This document shows positions 1 to 5,896 of a DNA stretch of 11,654 bases, one piece after another. The DNA lies in assembly GCA_905236195.1 (NCBI GenBank), contig CAJOOX010000189.1:1-11654 (forward strand). The letters run 5' to 3'. Under the pieces are notes generated by a model, which was not told the origin of the DNA, did not search any database, and worked only from the letters and a program-made list of their open reading frames with translations. The translations under genes were made by a program, and so were the position numbers. Numbering within the stretch: the first letter of the stretch is position 1; the number at the start of each line of letters is the position of its first letter. This stretch comes from an uncultured Bacteroidales bacterium. Lineage in GTDB: Bacteria > Bacteroidota > Bacteroidia > Bacteroidales > UBA3663.

Positions 1-876
1 ACTCTCAACCGCCCCCCGGCACACCCTTGCCGCCTCCTCGTCGGGCAGGCATTCCAGATGCCACATGGGGATGGTGGAAGCTATTGAATTCTCTGTGGCA
101 TGGAGTCCGTCGGCGATGTGCCGGTTCCACCGCATTCCGCTGATGCTGGGCACCAAGGCAGCGTAGGCTGAGATACCACGAAGCGGGAGGATTTTATTAT
201 ATGGCGCCTGACTCAGCATCACGATGCCGCCTATGGGATATTTCACATTGCGGTAGCAAGGAGTCTTGCCGCTCCACGGCGAACCGTAGACCACACCGTC
301 ACGCACGACCGGGTTATCGTCGTTGACCAGTTCCGTGTCCGGAATATATTTTAGCCAAAGACGCGCATGGGTACTCTTGCCCGTTCCACTCTTTCCGAGG
401 AACATGAAAGCCCGACCCTTGTGGCTCACCACTGCGGAGTGGAAGAGAGCCGTTCCTTTGTCGGCTGTGGCCAACGCATAAAGAATCATCAGGGCATTGT
501 CGACAGCGGCCTTACGCATCCGCCCGGTCATGTGAAGCACACCTCGGCACAAATCATCGGAGCACACCACCCAACCTCCGGTCACGCCGAACCATCGGAA
601 CACAAACACAAGTTGTCCGTCGGCACGTCCGCAAATCACTTCCGTACCGTCATCGTTCTGGTGCAGTTCCTCCGAGAAGCCCGCCGGTAACAGAGTCGCG
701 AGTTCCTCAGGGCTTCCAGTCCGGATGCGGCTGCCGATGGAGAGCCGGATAAGCGGCTCCTGCCCGTCTTCATTTACAGCGAAGGGTTCATAGTTTGTCA
801 TCAGGGTGAAAAAACTTTCTTCACCCGTGACGGAAATCCGGTGTCCGGCCACTTCGTAATATTCCGTTCTGATCAT
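1..876 (-). CDS. HPr kinase-like (HprK-related) P-loop kinase, C-terminus cut by window edge
   Basis: The reading frame is open from ATG at 876 to the left edge (292 codons, no stop), so the C-terminus is missing. A Walker A loop, GKSGTGKST, lies at residues 161-169. It is preceded by a strand with H146 and followed by an acidic NDDN (185-188) and a G-x-PWSGK segment (199-204), the layout of HPr kinase/phosphorylase-like and PEP-carboxykinase-like proteins. The first ~130 residues look like a family-specific N-terminal domain. True HPrK phosphorylates a serine of HPr; relatives phosphorylate small alcohols, free serine or peptide serines. The substrate cannot be read here, and no HPr or PqqD-like partner is visible. 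It has its own promoter (910-917) and lies beyond terminators from the lipid/phosphodiester-type operon on the same strand, so any functional tie to that operon is inference. The start is supported by a leader of about 26 nt after the promoter. Confident of fold, not of substrate. Confidence 0.8.
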   Translation of the reverse strand, partial: MIRTEYYEVAGHRISVTGEESFFTLMTNYEPFAVNEDGQEPLIRLSIGSRIRTGSPEELATLLPAGFSEELHQNDDGTEVICGRADGQLVFVFRWFGVTGGWVVCSDDLCRGVLHMTGRMRKAAVDNALMILYALATADKGTALFHSAVVSHKGRAFMFLGKSGTGKSTHARLWLKYIPDTELVNDDNPVVRDGVVYGSPWSGKTPCYRNVKYPIGGIVMLSQAPYNKILPLRGISAYAALVPSISGMRWNRHIADGLHATENSIASTIPMWHLECLPDEEAARVCRGAVES

Positions 877-909
877 CTGATTTCTACACCTTATTTAAAA
901 TAAACGGCG

Positions 910-917
910 CAAATGTA
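910..917 (-). promoter_or_regulatory. Bacteroides-type -7 element for the HPrK-like gene
   Basis: On the minus strand the sequence reads TACATTTG, a full match to the Bacteroides -7 consensus TAnnTTTG, about 33 nt before the ATG at 876. No convincing -33 TTTG is seen at the usual spacing. A 13-bp AT-rich palindrome (891-903, TTATTT-A-AAATAA) lies in the short leader; its base composition makes chance likely. Confidence 0.6.
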
Positions 918-930
918 AAGCAATTATTTG

Positions 931-953
931 AAAAAACGTCCGACAGGAACGTT
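931..953 (-). terminator. Second, weaker intrinsic terminator after the HAD gene
   Basis: On the minus strand AACGTTCC, loop TGTC, GGACGTT forms a 7-bp stem with one bulged base, running into a T-rich stretch. It lies directly downstream of the stronger terminator at 954-980 and upstream of the HPrK-like promoter, so it would act as a back-up insulator. Confidence 0.5.
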
Positions 954-980
954 AAAAAAATCTAAGACAGTAATCTTAGA
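954..980 (-). terminator. Intrinsic terminator of the five-gene minus-strand operon
   Basis: On the minus strand TCTAAGA, loop TTACTG, TCTTAGA forms a perfect 7-bp stem followed by seven T residues (960 to 954). The TAA stop codon of the HAD gene (976-978) lies inside the first arm of the stem, so translation ends within the hairpin. This marks the end of the transcript that starts near 5455. Confidence 0.8.
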
Positions 981-1752
981 GGATATCGTAGAGTTGAATC
1001 AGCGAAGAGATGGAGGGTTCGAACTGAACATCGTCAGTTTCCCATCCCTGCCCTTTCACCTGGATTGCATGGCATCCGAGCTGCAAAGCCGGAGCGATGT
1101 CCTTTTTGTAAGAGTCTCCGATGACCAGCACATCCTCGGCCTGACAACCGAGTTGCCGAATGGCCAACTGGTAGATGGAAGTGGACGGTTTGCGGACACC
1201 CGCTTCTGCTGAATCCACCACGACTTCGAAACAGCGCAGCAGTCCAAAGTCCTGAAGCACAGAGCGCAGGTTGCCGTAAAAATTGCTGACCAGAGCGAGC
1301 GGATAAGTTTCTGCCAGATGTTCTATAATGGGAATGGCATCGAGCGTACAGCGTCTTGCAAAATCATAGCAATAGCCGGCAATGACATTGGAGAAGTGTT
1401 CGGAAAGTTCGGAGATATTGTCCAGAATAGGCACCTCGCCTTCCGATGCCATACGAAGTGCGGTACGGAAGTTCTCCTCGCTGAGCCATCCCTGAGAAAT
1501 CATCAGGTCCAGCTGAATACCGATGCGAGTCTGCATCAACTGATAGAAATTATCATCCGTATCAACACATGTGGGGGTAATCTGTATATAACGTTCGGCA
1601 AAAATATAAGCCTCACGGAACTGTTCCTTAGTGACAGGAAGCGACATCTGGCAATAACCTTCCCAGATGACTTCCGACCAATGTTTTCCATTGCTGTCGA
1701 TGGTCGCACCATAATCAATAATGATGCCTTTGATGTTCGTTAATTTATCCAT
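976..1752 (-). CDS. HAD-superfamily hydrolase with atypical motif I
   Basis: 258 residues, the usual size for a HAD subfamily I hydrolase with a helical C1 cap (about residues 22-135). Motif I is DYGATID with nucleophile D13; motif II is S156 (LVSN), motif III K188 (VRKPS) and motif IV GDSYKKD with D213 and D218. These support a cytoplasmic phosphohydrolase acting through an aspartyl-phosphate. The residue two after the nucleophile, normally the general acid/base Asp of HAD phosphatases, is Gly here, so either another residue supplies the proton or the substrate class differs. It is the last gene of the operon, 8 bp after the flippase-like gene, and its stop codon is in the terminator stem. 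In context it may dephosphorylate the product or an intermediate of the CDP-alcohol transferase; this is inference. Fold sure, substrate unknown. Confidence 0.85.
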   Translation of the reverse strand: MDKLTNIKGIIIDYGATIDSNGKHWSEVIWEGYCQMSLPVTKEQFREAYIFAERYIQITPTCVDTDDNFYQLMQTRIGIQLDLMISQGWLSEENFRTALRMASEGEVPILDNISELSEHFSNVIAGYCYDFARRCTLDAIPIIEHLAETYPLALVSNFYGNLRSVLQDFGLLRCFEVVVDSAEAGVRKPSTSIYQLAIRQLGCQAEDVLVIGDSYKKDIAPALQLGCHAIQVKGQGWETDDVQFEPSISSLIQLYDIL

Positions 1753-1760
1753 AGAAAATT

Positions 1761-2834
1761 TTATTGTTTTTTATATTTAAAATGGGCGAAGAACGCCAAC
1801 AGCAGGCCTGCCGTAATCCAGAAGAACTCACGGATGCGAGTCAGCATCGAGACACTCACTGCCAGAGGCATCAGCGATGCGACTGCCGAAGCGGGCCAGA
1901 GCGCACGCATAGCCAGAAATATACCGCCTTCCCGCGTTCCCATTTGGAGCGGCGAGAAAAATAGGATGTTGGCAAAGAGTGAACTGAATGCTACAATAAA
2001 GAGACTTGCAAACAGCAGCCTGTGAACGTTGTCGGACATTGAGCAAAGGTCAGGTGCCAGCAGTTGGAGAATGACTGCGATTTCCAGACAGTTGACCAAC
2101 CTCGACACAATCTCCAGAACCATGGATTTCCAAAATGCTTTGGGATGATCCTGAAGGAGTGTCGCTATCCCCTCGTCAATGCGAGAGAGGCTCGCCTGAT
2201 TCTTTTCCTTCCACAGCTCCGCTCTTTTACCGATGAGCGGCCATCGGCTGACAGCGGTGAAGAACGAACATACCATGCCGTTACGATAGCCCCTGAAAAA
2301 AAGCAGAATCAACATCAGCATAATCACCGCTATCGCACAGAGAATGAGCAGAAACCCTGTTTCAAAATTCCAGCACAACAGCGATGCCAGACAGACCGCG
2401 ATCCAGAAGAAGAAATGCGAACAGACATGCATCATCAAATACAGAAGCACAGAACTTGTAGCACGTTCCAATCCGATATACGGGCGCAGCGCCCAAACAC
2501 GATACGGTTCACCGCCCAACAGTCCAAAGGGTGTGATGTAGTTGATGGCAAATCCCGACACCGTGAACTGCAAAATCCGTCCGAACGAAAGAGGATAGGA
2601 TGTATTTCCTGACCGCCATCCGGGGGATGTAATCGTCTGAATGATTACAGACCAGGACGCCGCATTGAGAATATATCCCAAGCCCCAAATGGCGACAAGG
2701 CTCAATATCCAGCACCGCATCGCGCTGATATTTTGCCAAAGAGCGTAAGGGTCAGACTCTATAACCATCCATCCCAGGATGGCGAACCCGAGTGCGAAAA
2801 AGAGAATTTTCCGCCGGTTTGTTTTTTTCATCAT
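1761..2834 (-). CDS. Flippase-like LPG_synthase_TM integral membrane protein
   Basis: 357 residues from the chosen start. The frame is open further upstream, but that extension overlaps the preceding gene in another frame. The ATG at 2834 gives an ATGA overlap with the upstream stop, the usual sign of translational coupling; ATG at 2831 is also possible. The N-terminus is basic (MMKKTNRRK). Hydrophobic segments lie at about 10-24, 41-66, 88-104, 127-153, 159-180, 240-260, 271-294, 315-331 and 335-351. Family-like signatures are PFGLLGGEPYR (102-112) and PLQMGTREGG (295-304), matching the transmembrane domain of lysylphosphatidylglycerol synthases and related flippase-like proteins (PF03706). 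There is no C-terminal aminoacyl-transferase domain, so it is not a lysyl-PG synthase. Known relatives are proposed to move lipids or lipid-linked intermediates across the inner membrane. Next to a CDP-alcohol transferase, its cargo may be that enzyme's lipid product. Confidence 0.85.
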   Translation of the reverse strand: MMKKTNRRKILFFALGFAILGWMVIESDPYALWQNISAMRCWILSLVAIWGLGYILNAASWSVIIQTITSPGWRSGNTSYPLSFGRILQFTVSGFAINYITPFGLLGGEPYRVWALRPYIGLERATSSVLLYLMMHVCSHFFFWIAVCLASLLCWNFETGFLLILCAIAVIMLMLILLFFRGYRNGMVCSFFTAVSRWPLIGKRAELWKEKNQASLSRIDEGIATLLQDHPKAFWKSMVLEIVSRLVNCLEIAVILQLLAPDLCSMSDNVHRLLFASLFIVAFSSLFANILFFSPLQMGTREGGIFLAMRALWPASAVASLMPLAVSVSMLTRIREFFWITAGLLLAFFAHFKYKKQ

Positions 2835-3739
2835 GCCGACTCTTCCTCCGATTCGAAGTCCAGATTCGCATAGAACTGGCACAACTGTCCGTAGCTGATG
2901 ACAAGCATCAGAAAGATGAGGTTTCCAAGGGTCAGTTCCGCAATGAAATAATATTCCGGAGCAGCCAACAGAACGACAGATACAAAAAGTATTATAGCCC
3001 GCCAGTTGAATGTGAGCACATTGCACCATTTCATCCAGGGGAGGGAATCCTGACGGAAAGCTTCACCCAAACCGTTTTCATCCGACCACTGTCCGTCCAT
3101 TACATGCGAAAGCCGGAGTTGCTGTCCACAGAAACGCTCTTGCGTACGTGTATATCCTTTATAAAAATAAAGAAACACTTTATAGAGGGGCTCATCCCTA
3201 AAAGACACCCGATGATACTCGGCTTCGACCTGCGCGGCTGTCTCATATTCGGACATTTTGGAACCGTTGACCACCCGCAGATGGAAATTTCTGCAGCGAT
3301 CGGCAATACAGGCCTGTAAGGCATGACAGATACCTGCACACAAAGCCAACAGGAAACCGCTCCACCCCCATTCCGGCCACATACGGAGGACCAGGCAAAT
3401 GTAGATTGTGATAAACCAAATGTCACCCGAGGCTCCGTCAAGAATACGTCCCAGACGGGAATACCGGTGAGTGAGCCTTGCCAACTGTCCATCCGCAGAA
3501 TCACAAATATCAGCCAATACCAAAAGGAGCATACCGACGAGATTGTAACGCCAGTCAACAGGATAGAGCAGAAGCCCGCAGCCGATACCCAGGAAAATAG
3601 AAGCTATGGTAATCGCATTCGGCGTCCAACCCAGTTTGCGGCCCAGACAGGCGAGGCAATAACCCAACGGACGATAGAAAAAAAGATCTATATGCTCTTC
3701 GACATCGGGATGTTTGAGCGTTGAGGAATATTCAGACAT
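2831..3739 (-). CDS. CDP-alcohol phosphatidyltransferase family protein
   Basis: 302 residues. The CDP-alcohol phosphotransferase motif is clear at residues 80-106: D80-SA-D83-G84-QL-A87-R88, eight residues, G97-RIL-D101-GASG-D106. Enzymes of this family transfer a phospho-alcohol from a CDP-activated donor to a second alcohol inside the membrane, making phospholipids or di-alcohol phosphodiesters, with two metal ions held by the aspartates. Membrane segments are visible around 41-60, 66-79, 106-119, 127-146, 245-261 and 268-288, with a long polar stretch (about 147-240) between the fourth and fifth. The last aspartate is spaced D-x4-D rather than the canonical D-x3-D. The gene starts 35 bp after the ATP-grasp stop and overlaps the flippase-like gene by ATGA. 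The nearby nucleotidyltransferase suggests that the CDP donor is made from a soluble phospho-alcohol rather than being CDP-diacylglycerol, but either is possible. Confidence 0.88.
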   Translation of the reverse strand: MSEYSSTLKHPDVEEHIDLFFYRPLGYCLACLGRKLGWTPNAITIASIFLGIGCGLLLYPVDWRYNLVGMLLLVLADICDSADGQLARLTHRYSRLGRILDGASGDIWFITIYICLVLRMWPEWGWSGFLLALCAGICHALQACIADRCRNFHLRVVNGSKMSEYETAAQVEAEYHRVSFRDEPLYKVFLYFYKGYTRTQERFCGQQLRLSHVMDGQWSDENGLGEAFRQDSLPWMKWCNVLTFNWRAIILFVSVVLLAAPEYYFIAELTLGNLIFLMLVISYGQLCQFYANLDFESEEESA

Positions 3740-3774
3740 TCTGCTGATACAATTTAAAGGAAGACTGGCTTCCG

Positions 3775-4623
3775 TTATAACAATGCGGCAATAGCCCGGG
3801 CAGCCTCCTCCTGAAAACGGGAGAACGACGGCCAGTCGTTGACATCAATCACACACATAACGCCGTCGGCACCGAGGATGACATCGAATCCGAAAACCCG
3901 CAGTGCCAGTGCACGAGAAACCGACAGCGCCAATGTACGCAACGCCTCCACGTCGGGCTTATATCCCATATAAGGCGAATTACAACGTTCGTTTCCGAAC
4001 TTTGTGTAATGCTCCTTTTGGGGTGAAAAGTATTGAAAGAACGTCAGTACATCACTGTCTGTGACGGCATACACTTTCAGCAAATCGCCATCCATGTGAC
4101 GTGTACAAACCAAATCTGTCACACCTTCGGCGACACGCTTTATTACTGCGGTATCGGCTTCAAGCGGTGTTTCAACATACTCCACATCGCATGCTTTCAC
4201 TCCATCGGGACGCATCACCTTGATCCATCCGGGGAGAAGTTTTCTGAGTTTGGAATCACACTGGAACATTTCGTCCTCGGAGGGTTCATAAGCCCACCAT
4301 TCCGGCACGGGAATCCCATTAGACTCCAAAAGCATCAGGGTCAGCTCGCGACTGAGAGCCGTATTACGAACAGCGCGGGTTTCATTGACACAGGGCGCCC
4401 CCATTTGCTCCAAACGAATCAATGTCGGAAGTTTGCGACCCATTGAGAAAACATATTCAGGAGCCGGCCCATTCCATTGGCGGGCAGCGAAGGTATCTTC
4501 ATCAACAATGGAGACCTCATGACCTGACTCTTCGCAACAACGGGCCGTCAACGCCAGTATACGGGCATCTTTTTCCACATTGTTGGGAGAAAAAGCCGGT
4601 GTCCTTGAAATAAAAAGCACCAT
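3775..4623 (-). CDS. ATP-grasp enzyme (RimK/ITPK-like fold)
   Basis: 282 residues. The N-terminal ~85 residues look like the pre-ATP-grasp domain. The ATP-grasp part shows a nucleotide-binding Lys in WIKV (K135), a second Lys/acidic segment HMDGDLLKVY (176-185), and the metal-binding C-terminal motif FGFDVIL...VIDVNDWPSFS (244-268), where D260 and N262 are the likely magnesium ligands. Such enzymes use ATP to form an acyl-phosphate and join a carboxylate to an amine or thiol (RimK, D-Ala ligase types), or phosphorylate an inositol polyphosphate (ITPK type, which also has a D-x-N-x-x-P ending). The sequence does not decide between them. It starts 3 bp after the nucleotidyltransferase stop, so the two are very probably co-translated. 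In the pathway it may add an amino acid or phosphate to the headgroup. No signal peptide; cytoplasmic. Confidence 0.8.
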   Translation of the reverse strand: MVLFISRTPAFSPNNVEKDARILALTARCCEESGHEVSIVDEDTFAARQWNGPAPEYVFSMGRKLPTLIRLEQMGAPCVNETRAVRNTALSRELTLMLLESNGIPVPEWWAYEPSEDEMFQCDSKLRKLLPGWIKVMRPDGVKACDVEYVETPLEADTAVIKRVAEGVTDLVCTRHMDGDLLKVYAVTDSDVLTFFQYFSPQKEHYTKFGNERCNSPYMGYKPDVEALRTLALSVSRALALRVFGFDVILGADGVMCVIDVNDWPSFSRFQEEAARAIAALL

Positions 4624-4626
4624 ATC

Positions 4627-5385
4627 TCAGAAACCACGCAGGAAATCCTCTGCTTTGGGAACATCGGAGATATGATCGATGTCAAGTATCTTCGGGAACC
4701 GGAAAGAACGTATGCGACGGCCCGACTGGATCAATGCTCTTTGAAAGTTTCGTATCTTCGACTGGCCTTCCGAAAGACAGCGCTCCAACACAGGATAGGC
4801 CGAGGCTGTGTCCAGACAATATATGCCACCCGAAACAGGAAGGGTTTTACCGGGAAGCGGGATATCATAGAAGTTCGCAATATCGCCAAAGCCGGAGACC
4901 TCGTTGATGACATCGACATAGAGCGGTTTTTCGTCATCTACAAAAGGAGTCACAGCAAAAAGGCCGTCAGCATCACGCGGGTCCATATTCTGCCACGTGG
5001 AAATCAGGCGTGAGAAGGATTCATCGTCAAAAACTGTATCGACCGTTGTCAGGCAGAATTTACCGGGAGGCAATATCTCGCGCAATGCATCCAGACTGTG
5101 CATGGAGGACGATGTCGATTTGACAACGAACCGTAATCTGAAACTCTCCGGCAACCCCAACTGATAGAGATGTTCTTCAGAACTCCAGTTTTGGAGATAC
5201 CGAAGGGTCTCGGGCTGACGGTCGTTGATAATTACCGATATGGATCGCGCATTGTGACGGGTGAGCTGATAGAGTATTCTTCCCAACATGGGATGTCCGT
5301 CAACGGGCATCATCTGTTTGGGCAAATCTGCACCCTCGGCTTGAAACCGAGTCCCGTCTCCTGCCGCTATGATAGCATAATTCAT
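4627..5385 (-). CDS. Nucleotidyltransferase (sugar/alcohol-phosphate NTP transferase)
   Basis: 252 residues from the chosen ATG. An in-frame upstream extension to 5514 is rejected because it would contain the promoter at 5460-5467, has no family-like sequence, and the nucleotidyltransferase fold begins at MNYAIIAAGDGTR. Visible motifs are the NTP-binding loop AAGDGTR (7-13), PKQM with catalytic-type K23 (22-25), the metal-binding Asp in TTVDT (D116), and a C-terminal PKILDIDHISDVPKAEDFL segment (231-249) typical of MobA-like and LicC-like transferases. The family couples a phosphorylated sugar, alcohol or choline to a nucleotide, releasing pyrophosphate. In an operon with a CDP-alcohol phosphotransferase the natural guess is a cytidylyltransferase making CDP-X, comparable to inositol-1-phosphate cytidylyltransferase; the base and the alcohol are inferred, not seen. 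First gene of the operon, with a leader of about 68 nt. Confidence 0.85.
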   Translation of the reverse strand: MNYAIIAAGDGTRFQAEGADLPKQMMPVDGHPMLGRILYQLTRHNARSISVIINDRQPETLRYLQNWSSEEHLYQLGLPESFRLRFVVKSTSSSMHSLDALREILPPGKFCLTTVDTVFDDESFSRLISTWQNMDPRDADGLFAVTPFVDDEKPLYVDVINEVSGFGDIANFYDIPLPGKTLPVSGGIYCLDTASAYPVLERCLSEGQSKIRNFQRALIQSGRRIRSFRFPKILDIDHISDVPKAEDFLRGF

Positions 5386-5459
5386 ATCTTTGTCTGAATT
5401 TGAGAAGTAGATATCTTTAGTCTGATTTTTGTCTTTCGCATTTAGTTTGAAAGACGGTA

Positions 5460-5467
5460 CAAAGATA
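5460..5467 (-). promoter_or_regulatory. Bacteroides-type -7 element for the five-gene operon
   Basis: On the minus strand TATCTTTG matches TAnnTTTG fully. It is 75 nt before the chosen ATG of the nucleotidyltransferase, giving a leader of about 68 nt. No good -33 TTTG is visible. Its position inside the longer open frame argues for the shorter protein. Confidence 0.6.
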
Positions 5468-5593
5468 GCGAAAACTTTATAAAAATTGCCATTTCTAGCC
5501 CATAAAAACGTCAAATTACGACAAAAATGTTAATTTTGACAGGTAGAAATCTCTTTTTTTGAAAAAAGTCGGTGTATTTTTAAAAATAATTCG

Positions 5594-5601
5594 TAAATTT
5601 G
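5594..5601 (+). promoter_or_regulatory. Bacteroides-type -7 element for the histone-H1-like gene
   Basis: TAAATTTG matches TAnnTTTG fully, followed by a purine-rich likely start of transcription near 5608. The leader of about 50 nt is A-rich and lacks a Shine-Dalgarno sequence, as is common in Bacteroidota. A TTTG at 5558-5561 is too far upstream to be a standard -33 box. Confidence 0.65.
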
Positions 5602-5607
5602 CACACA

Positions 5608-5622
5608 GAATGTAAAACATTC
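5608..5622 (+). repeat. Perfect 6-bp inverted repeat at the predicted transcript start
   Basis: GAATGT-AAA-ACATTC is a perfect palindrome with a 3-nt centre, located about 7 nt after the -7 element. It could be an operator overlapping the start site or a small 5' hairpin that stabilises the histone-like mRNA. It is short enough to occur by chance in AT-rich DNA. Confidence 0.45.
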
Positions 5623-5656
5623 ATAACCCAATTATTAACAACACAAAACTAAATCT

Positions 5657-5833
5657 ATGGAAGAATTAGTTAAGAAAATTGACGAGCTCTATGCTCAGTT
5701 CAAAGCTGACGCAACTCAGCAGGTAGCAAAAGGCAACAAGGCTGCAGGTCTCCGTGCACGCAAGGCAGCTCTTGAGATTGGCGCTCTGATGAAGGAGTTC
5801 CGCAAGGTTTCCAACGAAGCAGCTAAGGCATAA
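5657..5833 (+). CDS. Histone H1-like (Hc1-type) small DNA-binding protein
   Basis: 58 residues, too short for most ORF cut-offs. It begins MEELVKKIDELYAQFK and continues with the basic, Ala-rich QQVAKGNKAAGLRARKAA (21-38) and LMKEFRKVS (44-52), ending in AAKA. This is the pattern of the short Hc1/histone-H1-like proteins widespread in Bacteroidota: an N-terminal helix followed by a Lys/Arg/Ala-rich helical part. It probably binds nucleic acid in the nucleoid; the exact role in this phylum is not established. It has its own promoter (5594-5601) and terminator (5856-5895), so it is a stand-alone, probably well-expressed transcript. The ATG at 5657 is the only plausible start. Codons are regular and no frameshift is seen. 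Confidence 0.85.
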   Translation: MEELVKKIDELYAQFKADATQQVAKGNKAAGLRARKAALEIGALMKEFRKVSNEAAKA

Positions 5834-5855
5834 ATCCAACGCTGACCTTTTACAC

Positions 5856-5895
5856 AAAGAAGCATCCATGGAGAACACACGGGTGCTTCTTTTTT
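5856..5895 (+). terminator. Intrinsic terminator of the histone-H1-like gene
   Basis: AAAGAAGCATCC (5856-5867) pairs with GGGTGCTTCTTT (5881-5892) in a 12-bp stem with one G-T pair and a 13-nt loop, continuing into a T-tract that ends at 5895. The next gene's ATG begins at 5897, directly after the T-tract. Confidence 0.82.
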
Positions 5896-5896
5896 A

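Larger units (their letters stand above)
5386..5656. other. Divergent AT-rich intergenic region
   Basis: The stretch between the leftward operon and the rightward histone-like gene is strongly AT-rich and holds two opposite promoter-like elements (5460-5467 minus, 5594-5601 plus). It also has an imperfect inverted repeat GTCAAATT (5510-5517) / AATTTTGAC (5532-5540) between the promoters and a perfect short palindrome at 5608-5622. No small coding frame is convincing here. Confidence 0.7.

Noticed and set aside
367..690. 107-codon plus-strand open frame
   Set aside because: Opposite the P-loop region of the HPrK-like gene; no recognisable protein features.
2064..2612. 182-codon plus-strand open frame
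   Set aside because: Antisense to the flippase-like membrane protein; its polar Gln/Arg-rich content is what the complement of hydrophobic codons gives.
2835..3029. N-terminal extension of the flippase-like gene
   Set aside because: Would overlap the CDP-alcohol transferase by about 200 bp; the ATGA overlap start at 2834 and basic N-terminus before the first membrane segment fit better.
5386..5514. N-terminal extension of the nucleotidyltransferase
   Set aside because: Contains the promoter-like TATCTTTG and no family-like residues; the fold begins at the ATG at 5385.
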